A stretch of DNA of 37,667 nt from Lobulomyces angularis (GCA_027604685.1 JADHYX010000008.1:36030-73696); one strand, 5' to 3'; shown: positions 22,901-35,022, counted from the first letter of the stretch. The notes: generated by a model not told the origin, from the sequence alone. Program-made: numbers and translations.

Positions 22901-23267
22901 TAAAGTGACGTTTTTTTGATCTTTTAGTAAAGAATCCCAAATATCAGTGCAATCTTCATCACACTTTAATTCAAAGGAGTTTTCTAAAATACTAAGAAAG
23001 TAGTCCAAGAACAATTTAACACATTCAGCATTTTCTCTTGAGATTTTTGCGTCAACAAATAATGTTGAAGCTAAACTGAGAACATTTTCAATGAAATTAG
23101 GTTCTTCATAATCTGAATTTTTATTAAAACTTAAGTTACTATCTAATCTGTTTGAAATTTGAAGTAGTGGATCAACTTTTTCTTGTATAGACGCTTGAGG
23201 GGTCAATCTAACTCAATGAATAAATTAAACACAACAAACTTTTTAATATATATAACCTATAGAACAT
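16956..23267 (-). CDS. STT4: phosphatidylinositol 4-kinase III alpha (Stt4/PI4KA)
   Basis: The largest gene in the window: about 20-25 exons with short introns and an estimated 1,650-1,700 residues, ending in GIPH and TAA at 16956-16958. The C-terminal catalytic core is clear: [35 protein letters not shown], a [13 protein letters not shown] block, [16 protein letters not shown] (catalytic loop, near 17590), HIDFGFILD (metal-binding DFG) and [11 protein letters not shown] near the end. Upstream is the PIK helical domain ([50 protein letters not shown]); the rest is alpha-solenoid. The enzyme makes PI4P at the plasma membrane, with Efr3 and Ypp1/TTC7 partners. I chose the start at ATG 23267 (MFYR, then an intron, [10 protein letters not shown]); the N-terminus is the least certain part. 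Confidence 0.92.
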
Positions 23268-23499
23268 TAGTAAAGTTTATTTAAATAGGTAACTTCTTAT
23301 CCAGGTGAGTGTTGCTTTTGGAAAATTTAAAGCAAAAGTTGTATCTCAAATTTTTTTGGAAAAAGCTTAATTAAATTTCAGTTTAAAGACTTATAAAAAT
23401 TTAATGCCCAGAAATGAAACTGATGCAAAAAATAAATTAAACAAATATATTTTTTGAAAGTGTTAATTGGGATTATAGTTTTCAATTAATCTTACTCAG

Positions 23500-25614
23500 T
23501 TACAGTTTCACCTTTTGATGAAAATTGACAACATTTAAGCTCATCTTAATGAACTGTGTTGAAATAATAAATGGAAGTGTTGGATGAAAAACATAGGAAA
23601 CAAGTTTCTTGTTGCTCCTTTGAGTTCCCAATGGCTGGGGCTAATTGCGTAATTTAGAAAAAAAAAAATATCAAAGCGTTGAAGTATAAAACATACCATA
23701 TTAGATTTCGGATTAGAATCCAACTGAAATTTTAATTCTCCTGATTCTCTTGAATAGAACTTTACAGGAAAATCGGTACATATTCTTGATCTACAAAAAG
23801 ATAATTAAGACTAGTTAAATCGAAAAAATAATTGCCTGTCTATAGAATTTATTACTTTATCATCAAAATGATAGATATTATGATCAAAATATGGGCCATC
23901 AAAGAAAGACTGCGGGTTCAATGGAAGGGTTGCTAGGACTCGTTTCACTGCCTGCACGGCCCTAAAAGTAACTTTTAATTATTTCTGAAGTGGCACGTAC
24001 CCACCATTCCTTGCCTTTTTCACTGTGTACATATGTTGGTATACAATGTCTCTTGCATACTTGTTGTTACTAAATGTTGTATTCAAAAATGCATCCTCAT
24101 CATGAGCCTAATTTGAGATTTCAATAAAGGCATTAATCATAAAAACTAACCAGTCCACGAAAACAGTCCGACTTTTCATATATTTTTAAAAATTCTAATG
24201 AGGAACTCTCATAAACACCAATTACTCGAGTAGAAATCAATGAGTAAATTACAAAAAACACTGTCTGCCCATTCACTAAAGTCATTCATTTTTTGTTACT
24301 AAGTGAAATAATATACCAGGTTCTGGATTATTTCTATACATAATGTTATCGATAGTACCAAACTTAAACATTAAATGCGCCTCATCTAAAAAGTGAACCC
24401 TCCACATCACCAAGCTAGCAAAGAGGTCGAATGTCAAAGCAAAGTGAGCTAGTTGACTAAGTGTCCAATATATAAGAATTAAAGCCAAAGTATCATGGAT
24501 AAAAATATACTTTGCGGAACCAGATACTAAAGCTTTTCTATACAAGAATGTCATTAAACGCTGTTTTAATCCACATAGTGTAGGTTCATCCTTAATTAGT
24601 TAGTGGTAAGCTACTTAAGAAAATTACTTACTTGCATTGACACTGGTGATGCTTCGGAGTCCTCTGATTGAACAACCTGATCTTTTTCAGATTTTAAAGA
24701 AAATCTTGATGATCTTCTAGGTTGTGCTATTTTTCTTAAACTTAATCTATGCTTTTCTTCCTGATCTCTCAATTTTGCAAGCACAAAATCGTCATCTTCA
24801 TTATTATGGTATCCAATAGTCCGTACTTCAAAAAAATTACCATCCTAAAAAAATTAAAATATAAATGATTATTTCAAAAAAACCTTTATTTGCAACATAT
24901 GAACTTCTTGATTTTGAATGGAGGTTATAGCTAGTATGTCGTTAAATAGATGTACCCCGGCATGGTTAGTTAAATAAATATAATCGTTGTTAAAAGTCTT
25001 TTTATCTATAATCTGAGAAAAAGTTATTTGTAAGGAGCTTCAGTAATATATATTCTACTTTTCCAGAACTGATTTCTAGAATGTGAAACGAAACATCATC
25101 TAAACTGTCGATACATAATAAAGAGTTACGCCGTCTTACTGCTTCTACAGCTTGAACGGCACTAGCAAGGATAATATATTTATTGTCGTTTGTGAACAAA
25201 CAGAAATCTTTGCAAAGTTGTTCGTTTCCTTTAAAAGTATGACAATAAAAGTTAAAATTTCTTTGTACCAAAAGTGATCGTAGTTGAACAAAAATGATCA
25301 AATGTTGTCTGCCAGACTTCACTAGGGTGCGAGTCAACGGAAGTCTTCAATCCTTTGAAAGCATAAAGTTGAATGCCATGATATCTTTCAGAGAAACAAA
25401 CTAAAAACTTTTAAAATTTATGCTAATTAAAATAAAAATATTTTAGAGGTACTTTTCCGTCAGGTGTAAATTTTCTAATTAAGCAATTTGCAGGAGAGAT
25501 GATGTTAAAATGTGTATGATTTGGATAAATGTGAGCATATAGATCTCTATCTCTTAAATAATGAGTGTTTGGCTTAATTACATCTAACTGCCTCTTTCTA
25601 ATCTTTTTTAACAT
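23500..25614 (-). CDS. DET1: DET1 homologue (CRL4/COP10-DDB1-DET1 ubiquitin ligase component)
   Basis: ATG at 25614 (MLKKIRKRQLDVIKPNTHYL), with TGA directly upstream in frame; TAA at 23500-23502. About nine exons and an estimated 550 residues, the size of human DET1. Matching blocks in order: INCLIRKFTPDG-type strand (here NCLIRKFTPDG; human FLRKFSPDG), CKDFCLFTNDNKYIILAS (human NRECSLFTDDCRCVIVGS), FHILEISSGKV, CGLKQRLMTFLYRKA (human LKHRLLVYLWRRA), LVMWRVHFLDEAHLMFKF (human LRMWKMQLLDENHLFIKY), and the C-terminal KKLVSYVFHPTLPFIIS (human RRLVAFTFHPFEPFAIS). In plants and animals DET1 binds DDB1 and helps direct CUL4 ligases to transcription factors. It is divergently arranged with clpP. 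Confidence 0.85.
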
Positions 25615-25781
25615 TCAAAGTCTTAGTAAACTTCGGATTTATTTATAGATTGAATTTTAAGTGAGTTACTTAACTATCTGAAATTTTTTAGTAAAATTTT
25701 TTTTACCTGTATTATAATTTGAAAAGTAAATGCTCAAAAATTCATTTAGATCCATTTCATCGGTACAATGTTTTTTAATTA

Positions 25782-26846
25782 ATGTTGATTTTATTTCAAG
25801 TTGCAACTTTGATATTTAATATCACTAATTTTTTAGTTTAAACAATGGAGTGTAAAATCTTCTCTAAATTCTCCAAAATTTCTGGTATTATCATGATTTG
25901 CATCAATTATATTTATCTATCTCTTAGAAGAGTTTTAGAACAATTAGTAACTATACGTATCCAGGAGAAGTCACGAAGCCTAGTTCCATAGGCATACCGA
26001 TGGTAAAACTTACTTCCTATTGTTTTAACTATACTAGTAATTAATAAAAAGGTTGTGGAATCTACAGCTACTGGAGAACGAGGCTATGATATATTCTCTC
26101 GTCTTCTTAAAGAAAGAATTATTATTTTGAACGGTGAAGTCACTGATCCTTTATCATCTATAGTAGTTGCTCAGTTGTTATTCCTTGAGGCTGAGAATTG
26201 TGAAAGACCAATTAACATGTATATCAATTCCCCTGGTGGTTCAGGTTTTTTTTGATTTACTAAAAAAGTGTTAATCCTGTTATTTAAACTCTACTACCGA
26301 AGTCACCGCAGGTCTCGCTATATATGACACTGTATTAAACTTAATTTTAATGATTTATTAAATTTTTTTTAAATAAAAGATGCAGTATATCAATTCGCCA
26401 GTGCATACTTTGTGTATGGGCCAAGCATGTTCTATGGGATCATTATTACTCTGTGCTGGTGAGGCAGGACATAGAAGCGTTCTACCCAACTCTCGAATAA
26501 TGATTCATCAGCCTTCTGGGGGCATGAGGTGTTATTCACATTAAACTATATTTTTTTAAATTCCGAATTTTTGAAGAGGTGTAGCCGCAGATATAGAGAT
26601 TCATGCAAGGGAAATTTTGGAGTTAAGATCTAGGTTAAACAGGATTTATGCTTTTCATACAAAGCAAGAACTTGGATTTATTGGTAAAGTACATTTTTTT
26701 TTTTTGCCAACATTACTGATCTTTTTTTAGAAAAAGGAATGGAAAGAGATAATTTTATGACTGCAGAAGCAGCTTTAACTTTTGGACTCGTTGATAAGAT
26801 AAGTAAGAGTAGAAAATTAAGTAACCTTACTGATGTAGAGAAATAG
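25782..26846 (+). CDS. clpP: ATP-dependent Clp protease proteolytic subunit, mitochondrial type
   Basis: The mature ClpP part is unambiguous: [49 protein letters not shown], then catalytic Ser in [11 protein letters not shown], His in MIHQPSGG and Asp in ERDNFM. It ends [10 protein letters not shown]... at TAG 26844-26846. ClpP forms a tetradecameric serine protease fed by ClpX in the mitochondrial matrix. For the N-terminus I favour ATG 25782, a 37-nt intron, then [16 protein letters not shown] and [15 protein letters not shown]: rich in Lys/Arg/Ser with few acids, like a mitochondrial presequence, and all junctions are in phase. The first donor (GTTGCA) is weak. Starting at ATG 25844 (MECKIF) gives a frame that does not join the next exon. 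The short C-terminus lacks the extension of animal ClpP. Confidence 0.9.
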
Positions 26847-27066
26847 CTAATTGTTTATAAAGAATAAATTTTTTGTTTACCACCAGAAGTCATTGAAAAG
26901 TTTCCTTTTTTTTAAATAATTACTCTTAGCATCATAGCAAGTACTGTTATTAACATTTCTCATAAACTTGAAATAGCAGATATTATTATTCTTCAAAAAA
27001 AATTTTCTTCTCAAACTCAAATTGGTCTTTCAGCAACAAATTGGCAGTTAAACCAATACAAACGCA

Positions 27067-30000
27067 ATGGAATTAATCCCAATCGAAAATGAAGACAATT
27101 TTAATGATGCTTCAAGAGCTGATATTATACACTCAAGCACAAAAATTCTTCACCACAATTTAAAAAAAGGTTCTGAGGAAAAAATTAAGGTGGAAAGAAT
27201 AAAGTACAGAAATAAAAGAAATATATGTAGACAAAATGCTTGGAAAAGAAAAATATTAGGAATAAAGGACTTACTGAATGACTTAACCGAATTCTTTGCC
27301 TTAAGAAGTTCTTTATTTGTGATTGTAAGCAACTTAAAACATAATTAAAATCAAAATCTCATCCCATAGTTTCTTTCTTAAAATCTGTTTGCAGCACAGT
27401 TTCTAAACAATGTGATATTTACGATATTATATTTAATTGAACTGCAGATCAACATTCAGGAGCATGACTCTTTAGAAACCACTGTAAAAGAACATCCTTA
27501 CTTGTATCAATTTTATGGGAAAATAAATGGGCATATATTCAACGACCTCCTGGAATTTTTTTTCTTTGTGTTGCATTATCAATTGTTAGCCTTTGTTGCT
27601 CAGTTTTAAAATTGTTATTTTGGGAAAATGGGATTAGAAATTTTTTTCGGTTTTTTTTTTACTGGACTTTTGCATTTGGCTAGCGTTTCTTATCTTTTTG
27701 GTACAAAATTTGGCGTTAAGTTTACTAACCTTTTACACGCTAAGAATTTCGGCGTTGGGTACACTATATACGTACCATATTTTTGTTAAGCATCAGCTCG
27801 GTGTTTCACTTAAACAAATTACTTTGCTATCGAGATTTGTTTTTAAACATAACATTGTTTCAGGAACAAGTAATTAAATTGAGTTATACCATATGGTAAA
27901 TAAGTTAAAAAGCATTTAATTTTATCTATATAGGGTAGTGGTTTATGTGTGGTTATGCTTATTCCATTACATCGAATCAAACTTTCAACCTCCAAATTCA
28001 CAATACTATCCATATAGGTAACCTATGAAGGTTTTTATATAGCTATTTTGAGCATTTTTAGACAGATAACACTGTGGGAAGCCTTTTATTATATTGTAAT
28101 TACTGTATCAACTGTTGGATATGGAGATATCATTCCAACTTCAGTTGCAGGTCAAGTAGTTGCAGTGATGTTAGTAATTGTTTTAATTGTGACTATACCT
28201 AGGATGACTGCCAGAATTTTTGATTCTTTATTAATGGAAAAATTTGATGGGGGAAATATGACAGTGGTATTTAAATTAAGAATATTACCACATACTAAAA
28301 TAATCAGAAAATTCCAATTTTGTAATAATAGTTGGAGTTATTTCTGATGCAAATAGAATGTTCGAGATTTTAACGATATTTCACTGAAGAATATATAAAA
28401 GAGGAAAAAATAGTTTTTATGATGAGAAACGGTAAATACCTTTTTTTGTAAAGATTTTGAAATTTTTTTTTAGAGCCGGCGAACCAGATAAAAATAATAT
28501 AAGATGTTAGCTTACTCCCATGTAGTTGGCCAATGGAACATTAATCCCAGGGATAGCTGCGCTAATAATAAATTTGATGCACCATTTGACCACTCCTATT
28601 TCCCCAAGAAAATATTTGACATGGGAACAACAGTATGATGATGGAATGCGTAACAGAGTTTTAAAATTACCACTAAACCGTAGTTTTGTTGGCCATACTT
28701 TTACAGATATCGCGTATTAATGTACAGCGAATATCAAGTTATTCTGGTAATTATCAATTATATCTTTAAGCAAATTCTATTCAAAATTTTAATTTTAGAT
28801 TGCCATTAAATTTCTTAGTGTTGAGGCTGCTAGTAGTCACATAATTTTGAATCCTGGTTCTACATACATCCTTGCCGCCGATAGTGAATTAATTATTATT
28901 GCTGAAAACGTTTTCGTGATAAAAGAAGTTTGCTCTCTGGTAAGCCAAGTGAATCCAGTTTTACTAATAAATTTGAAGACAAATAGAGAATTTGAAAAAA
29001 CTTTTAATAATTTTGCACCTTCTGAACAATATTCAGATTTTCAAAATCAAGATCCATCATATTATAGCGAATTCAACGAGGAGGAAGTGTACATTGGCAC
29101 TCCACCTATGGTACCCGCAAATACACTTTCCTCTCCGGTGTGTGTTATGTTAAAAATCCTATAAATTTTCAGACAGTGCTGAAAAAAACCAATTTTATCA
29201 TGGTGATTACTGGAAACTTTGATATATTTCGTTACATTTGCGCCTTGAGAAGTGCTCATTTGAGCAAAACAGACTTTAAGCCTATTCTTATATTATGTAA
29301 ATCAGTACCGAACGAATAGCAGTTTCAGTTTCTCAAATGGTAGAAGTGTTTTCCGCCAATATTTAATATGAAAAATTGAACAAAATTTTTTACATAAAGT
29401 TTTCCCAGCTCTTTTTTAAAGTCGGAGATCCTCGAAGGACTGAGGATTTAATTGCAATAGGGATAGAAAATTGTTGCAAGGTTCGGTCTGTGTACAAGTG
29501 GTAAAAATTAACTTAAGTTTGTTTACTAGGTAGTTATAATGAATCTTTCAGAAAATAAAACCTATGTGACAACTTCAGAAAGTGAATTTTGTGACTCAAA
29601 TGCATTGGTTTCGTACTTGATTTATCAAATGTTTGGAAAATAAAAAATTGACCAAGTTTGATAAAAAAAAAGCACAAAGAAAAAAAGCAAATGTTGAAAA
29701 AAGTGGTATCTGATGTAAATTAATTAATTAATATGGTAAAAAAAACATAGGTGTTGACCTTGACTTTTATTACCACCCTGTTTATGCCAGTGGCACCTGC
29801 GTTATTCCAACAATGCTAGATTTAATTTTATTTCATAAATATCATAATGATACCATATTGGATATTTTTGAGTTACTTAATGGCTTAAAGTAGAAATATT
29901 CAACTGTGTGAATTTAAATTTATTTTTGGTCTTCTATTTGATACGCAAAAGAACAACTTTTTGGTGCCACTAGTAATGTAAAAAGCTCCTATTTATCACT

Positions 30001-30248
30001 GATAAAAGTCCCTCTAACTTTTAAGGTATTTTAAATCATAACAAGGTACTTTTGTTTTATACTTTCATTTCTTTTAGAATGCTACATTCCGGGAACTTTT
30101 TCATTGTTTATCTTTACAAGGAATAATACCAATAGGCTTGTACAGAGAGGCCAACGAGTTCAACAATGTTTTGCCCTTTGTTTATACTAACCCAATACCT
30201 ACCTGCCCAATATTAGAAACAGATATGGTGTTTATTTTGAGACAATGA
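27067..30248 (+). pseudogene. Slo/BK-type potassium channel with pore and two RCK domains, frame repeatedly broken
   Basis: Candidate start ATG 27067 (MELIPIENEDNFNDASRADI) and end TGA 30246-30248 (ETDMVFILRQ). Clear pieces in channel order: S1 (GIFFLCVALSIVSLCCSVL), an S4-like helix with arginines (RRWVHYIRTIF), S5, pore with selectivity filter TVGYGD (28111-28128) and S6, RCK1 (VIIVGVISDANRMFEILT; IVFMMRN; NGTLIPGIAALIINLMHH), a BK-specific linker (SFVGHTFTDIAYLMYSEYQV; IILNPGSTY), then RCK2 (FIMVITGNFDIFRYICALRS; KVGDPRRTEDLIAIGIENCC; YYHPVYASGTCVIP; IPIGLYREANEF). Slo channels carry potassium out and open on calcium and/or voltage. At least five junctions (near 27510, 27655, 27750, 28372, 29318) need a base added or removed, and several exon joins are out of phase. 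Either a decaying gene or a stretch with sequence errors. Confidence 0.7.
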
Positions 30249-30571
30249 ATAATAATTATGAAATAAAAAAGCTAAAAATTTTAAATGAAATAGTCCAACA
30301 AAAGTATGCTTCGTTGCACTTGTAATTATATAACAATAAAATCAATATAAAAAAAATATATATATATATATTTACTGACAAAAACATTTAACTTTTTCAA
30401 ATAAAAATTGAAACTGAAAAAAATGAAGATATTTCTAATACAAGATAATGGATTTTTTTTTTATTCATTTATTTACTTTAAAAGAAAAAATGAAAAATTT
30501 TATAAAAATAAAAAAAATTAATATATAAATACTAAATATAGCACAACAATAAAATAAAATAATTAAATAAA
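30249..30571. other. convergent intergenic with short TA repeat
   Basis: Between the channel 3' end (plus) and the TCP11 gene 3' end (minus). AT-rich; a short (TA)n tract sits at about 30357-30371. No gene or RNA seen. Confidence 0.5.
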
Positions 30572-33567
30572 TTAGGCTACTATACTCTTTAACAACCCAT
30601 CGTACCATTCACTATGTACTAATTTATTGTGGCTCCCTAAAAGATAAACCTTCTTGGAAAATTCCACAAGTTCCTTTTCCACAATGTCCAATCCAACCGA
30701 GGCTAGACTAGCACCAGTAACTGATTTGAAGGAACCAGTACTTAGTTGACCGCGAACGCAGTTTTGCACTCTGCGAGAAAGTAATGAATAAAGTTTGTCT
30801 TTGCTGCTTAAAGTTCTAGTGACAACTGCCTTAATAAGATTTTCATTCTCAGCAGAAAGACACATATCTTTTCCATTATCATTTGCAGTGCGCGATTGAC
30901 ATAATGCCTCGTTACAAGATTTAATGATTTCTAATACCAAATTGTCGATCGTTATAGTACTTTCTGTGCCATCATCTGCTGACTTTAACATAGAAAACAA
31001 CCTGTTTCGTAAATTTAATAATAGCTGATTTTTCCTTCTTAATTCTGGTGAAGCATTTTTAGCCAACATAACTAAAGCAGCGACAATGGTTATTAGTTGT
31101 GCCGTATTTTGTAACTGAAAAAGATAATTTGCATCTAACCTCAACGTTTCAGGTAACGTTTCAGAATTAACTGCAGCGTTAGAAAAAATAACATTCATTA
31201 ATGCTTCGTTATAGACATCTTCGAATCTAATTTGATTTTCAGGATTTGAAATTTTTTCAGGATTTCTTGCAATGGCGACAGCATTTAAAGATTCAAAAGC
31301 ATTTCTTAACCATATCTCCGTGTTTACTAACTTAACTGCACCAAAATCAACTGCAGCTTTAAATTTAGACTTTTCGTATTCTACTGCTTGGTTCTTCAAT
31401 ACTGGTGCAAGGGATTTTAATTTATAATTAATCAAATCTAGCTTCATTTCTTCCAGAACATTGAGACACGCTTCAAACATTGCTGCCACATCATTTAAGT
31501 TTGTTATGTTCCTAATCGTCTGATCTCTGACCTAAAATTAATAAAAAAAAAAAAAATTAAAATTCTACAATTTTTTAAAATTTAATTTATACCGGTGCAC
31601 ACAACTGAAGTAATTTCGAAACGATGTAACATATACATTGTTGAGAATCAAAAACATTTCTAGTTATTTGTTGCTTAATTAAATCAATATCAAGGTGTTC
31701 CTTGATTTCAGTGGCAAGCTTTCCCTTTTCTGATAACATACTCAAAAGTTGCTAAAAAAAAAATAGGATTAATAAATTAAATACACAATTCAACGTACTT
31801 TTTTGATATCTTCCAACAAGGACGGTACATAATTTAAATAGATACCAGCACTAAAATCTTGTCTAACAGCATCAAAAAAGGCTTTTTTTGCCATTGCTGT
31901 GACCTGCTCCTCCAATTTACTCTTTTTTACTGGTTTTAATTCATAATCTGGATTTCTAACAATTTCATGAGCAAGCTGTTCATTACTTAAATATGCACCA
32001 AATTCTGAAGTAGTTTCCGAGGCAAAAAGGTCAGTGGAGGAAGTAGTTGGAGTTGGCAACTCTTTTGGTAAAATTTCTTGCTTGTCAAAATTCAACGGAG
32101 GAACAGGTGAACTCGATGCAGAAGAACCTTTTCTACTCATTTTCACGGAGTCAAAAGAATTCTTAAAGCCACTGGTTGGAAATTGCTGGGGTGAAGTAGA
32201 AAACAATTCAGTGGCAGCATTACCCTCACTTTCATAGGCACTAGTATCATCATCAGTAGTATCTGGTTGAACTTCTACTTCGATCTGCATTCCCTCTCTC
32301 ATTTTCTTTTGTTCTTTTTTAAGCTTATGTATAGCTGACACACCAAATTGTGCTAACTTCGATTGAATTGATTTTTGTTGGAATGTGATTTTAGGTTTCC
32401 AATTAACTTCAGCATCTATTTGAGTGTGACGCACTGAAAGCCATAGCTTTTCTAGTTCTAACCAATGTGCAATCATTCCATCTACAATTTTTTTAGTGTC
32501 AGTTTTCTTCCAGTCTTCAAATGCGAGATAATATTTAGATAAAGAATTAAAAAATTGGAAAACGGCATCTCTAGTGATGTGTAAAGACAGTTTTTCATAA
32601 TCCTCAATGGCTGAAACGGCAGCGATTTGAACAACCTGAAGAAATTTTGTTAATAAGAAAAATAATATAAAAAGCCCAACCTTCTCATCATCACCCATAA
32701 CCGGCATAGCATCCTGAGGATGGGATGCAATCATGTAAGCGCTTAGAAATACTCTAGATGCATTTCTCCATTTAACTGGTGTGGGAGAAGTCTTTTTAAC
32801 ATAATCAATTAAATTATGACTAGCTTCGATTAAAGATTTGTCTTGCATTTTTTTAATTAAATTGTCAAATGGTAAATTTTTTGCCTCCTGAAAAGTAACA
32901 CCAGCTAAATTCATGCTCTTGATTAAAGGTGAAAGTTTGACTATTGTCCACCAATTTTGGATTGTTTGCGCAGACTCTTCTAATGTGGACTTTAAATTTT
33001 GCAACTCCTCCAAGGACCAGTCTTGGAGGTCCAAAAGACGAGAACGGGGAACAAGAAGTAAACGTTGTCTACGATTACTTACTAGTTGTTCTTTAGCTTC
33101 TATTTTTGCCTTTTTTTCTTCTATATAGCTTAAGTACTTTTTTTGATGTTCCAAAGCCACGCTTTTTGCATGTGCAACTTTCCTAGCGTTGACATTGGCT
33201 AAATCTTGAAGAATGGATGTTCTTTTTTTTTCTGCTGCATTAATGCTGTCAGCAATTTTTGTTAATTTAGCATTATTCTCGCCACTACTTTTAAATTTAT
33301 GATTTTCGACTATTTTTTGCACTGAGTAAAAAAAAAAAATTAATTTTAAATTCGAAAGAAATAGGTAACCATACCATGAATTCCTCGATCGTGCAATTTT
33401 GCTTTTCTATTTTCCAAAAATTCCTTTCGTCGAGCAACACTTTTGTAATAGTGAGAAACGCTTTTTTCGCGAGAAGCTAAACGAGCTTCTAGATGCTTTG
33501 GTTTCCCAGCACTTTTTTTTAGAGGTAAAACGTTAATTACGTAAAATCCGGATTCAGTCTGAAACAT
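30572..33567 (-). CDS. TCP11 (T-complex protein 11) family protein
   Basis: ATG at 33567 (MFQTESGFYVINVLPLKKSA) to TAG at 30572-30574; about five exons and roughly 900 residues with clean splice phases. The N-terminal 180 residues are basic coiled coil (EARLASREKSVSHYYKSVAR, EKKAKIEAKEQLVSNRRQRL). The middle has WRNASRVFLSAYMIASHPQD, characteristic of fungal and plant TCP11-like proteins, and a Ser/Thr/Asp-rich insert. The TCP11 domain follows: LATEIKEHLDIDLIKQQI, YIVSKLLQLCAPVRDQTI, ACLNVLEEMKLDLINYKL and QAVEYEKSKFKAAVDFGAV. Animal TCP11 is a sperm-tail protein linked to cAMP/PKA signalling, and fungal relatives include Sok1, a suppressor of PKA loss; the role here is inferred. It is intact although it lies between two disrupted loci. 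Confidence 0.85.
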
Positions 33568-33891
33568 TTTAAAAAAAAAAATTTACATTTAAATAAGAAA
33601 TTAAACAATTCAGATATTAATTACTTGTTCCATATGAAGTTTATTTAATAAATAGCAAACGTTGAATGTAAAATTTACCCAGTAATTACAAATTAATTCA
33701 AATTTATTTGAAATAAAAATTTGTTGGTTTATATTAATGATTGGAAATTAATTGTGGCACCAACTCTCCACCGAACGCCACGAAAGCCGCAATATTCTGA
33801 AATGTTGCAATTGGAGCACCTTTAAAACAGTAGTTCTTTCCAAGAGTTCAGCATTTTTAACCAGCATTCTCATCATTTTCATCCATCATAT
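33568..33891. other. divergent intergenic, upstream of the nuclease-like locus
   Basis: Between the TCP11 start (minus) and the FEN-like remains (plus). AT-rich up to about 33750, then more mixed composition. A reading with VAPTLHRTPRKPQYSEMLQL and LEHL ends at a TAA near 33820; it may be an older 5' part of the nuclease locus, but I cannot show this. Confidence 0.35.
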
Positions 33892-35022
33892 TTGTCAGAA
33901 CATCTTCAAATGCACTTTTTCTTATTCTTTTCTGGCTGCCAAAATCTTCATAACTATTTGACTCCTTCTAGAGTGTCACTGCTAGATTGTGAAAGTATTG
34001 ATGCACTAGGAGAGTACTATCGCTCTTTTATCAATTCCTGCGCAGAAGGATGGAATAGTATCTTCTCGGAATTAAGTTTTTTTTGATTGAAAACAACATA
34101 GATTTGATATTTATTTTGGATAGTGACAAATTGAGCATTCTAAAAAAAGGCAACTTACTTCCAACGACACAAAAAAGAAAGGAAATTCCTTCGTAGAATA
34201 AAAAATTTAGAAAAATCCAAAAAATGTAAACACAAAGCATTAATATCCATAAAAAAATTAGAAACCCTGTTATCAAAATTTAAAAATGTTGACAAAATCA
34301 AAATTAAAGAAGCTTTTCCTAAGGATGCTCCACAAAATTGCTCATTACAGGTGGCAGACTTGAAGCTGACGTTTGGATTGGGCATAAAGGCAAAAAGGAT
34401 AATCAAAGAATCGTAATCAGCAATGATTCTGATTTATTAGTTTATGAAAATACAAAAATTTTGATACGACCAATAGCTGCAGAATTTTTTATTATTAACA
34501 AAGAAAGTTTTCTAGGTAAATATAAATGCAGTGAGTTTAATTATGTTTATTTTTTAGAAAATTTGGATCTCACAACAAAAAAATTTATTTGGGTATGCTC
34601 TCTTTGTGGAAATGATTATTCCAAGAATGTTTACAAAAAAGGAATTGCCACAGTTATAAAGACTGTAAAAAAGTGCAATAGGTATTTTTTCTGCAAATAA
34701 AAGTTTTAATATTAATTTTCTTAGTTTTAATGAAGCAGTCTCTGATTTAACTAGAGGTGCAGAGAATGCTGAAGAATTAACAAATAATTTTCAATCAGCA
34801 CATGAAATATTTACCCTAGGAAATGAAATTGAATTTGATTTAAAAACGATGACAAAAAACCCAAAATTAAAGAAAAAAAAAGATACAGTGCCAAATATTA
34901 TATATGAATCTAGAGGATTTACATATCTTCAAGATGCCATATCGAACGAAAACCCAGTTGCCATACAAAGACCCATAAATATCCCACAGCATAAGAGACT
35001 TAGTGATAGAGCCCACCTCTAA
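33892..35022 (+). pseudogene. FEN1/XPG-superfamily-like nuclease, frameshifted
   Basis: Three consecutive frames give pieces of one 5'-nuclease fold. First, NLHNYLTPSRVSLLDCESID and EYYRSFINSC. After a T8 run near 34080, FLIENNIDLIFILDSDKLSI, like the XPG-N 'PIFVFDG' strand, followed by a Lys/Arg-rich arch (KERKFLRRIKNLEKSKK). After another shift near 34350 comes the XPG-I core: GGRLEADVWIGHK (EAD at 34359-34367), IVISNDSDLLVYENTKILI (DSD near 34425-34433), and SLCGNDYSKNVYKKGIATVI (34602-34661), matching the acid pairs and the helix-hairpin-helix entry of FEN/XPG enzymes. A short intron joins to a C-terminal stretch ending at TAA 35020-35022. Three frame breaks (34080, about 34165, 34350) mean this copy cannot be translated as one protein. 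Family known, function here inferred. Confidence 0.6.

Noticed and set aside
30350..30375. TA repeat as a promoter or origin signal
   Set aside because: Short TA tracts are expected in such AT-rich spacer, and the position is between two convergent 3' ends.
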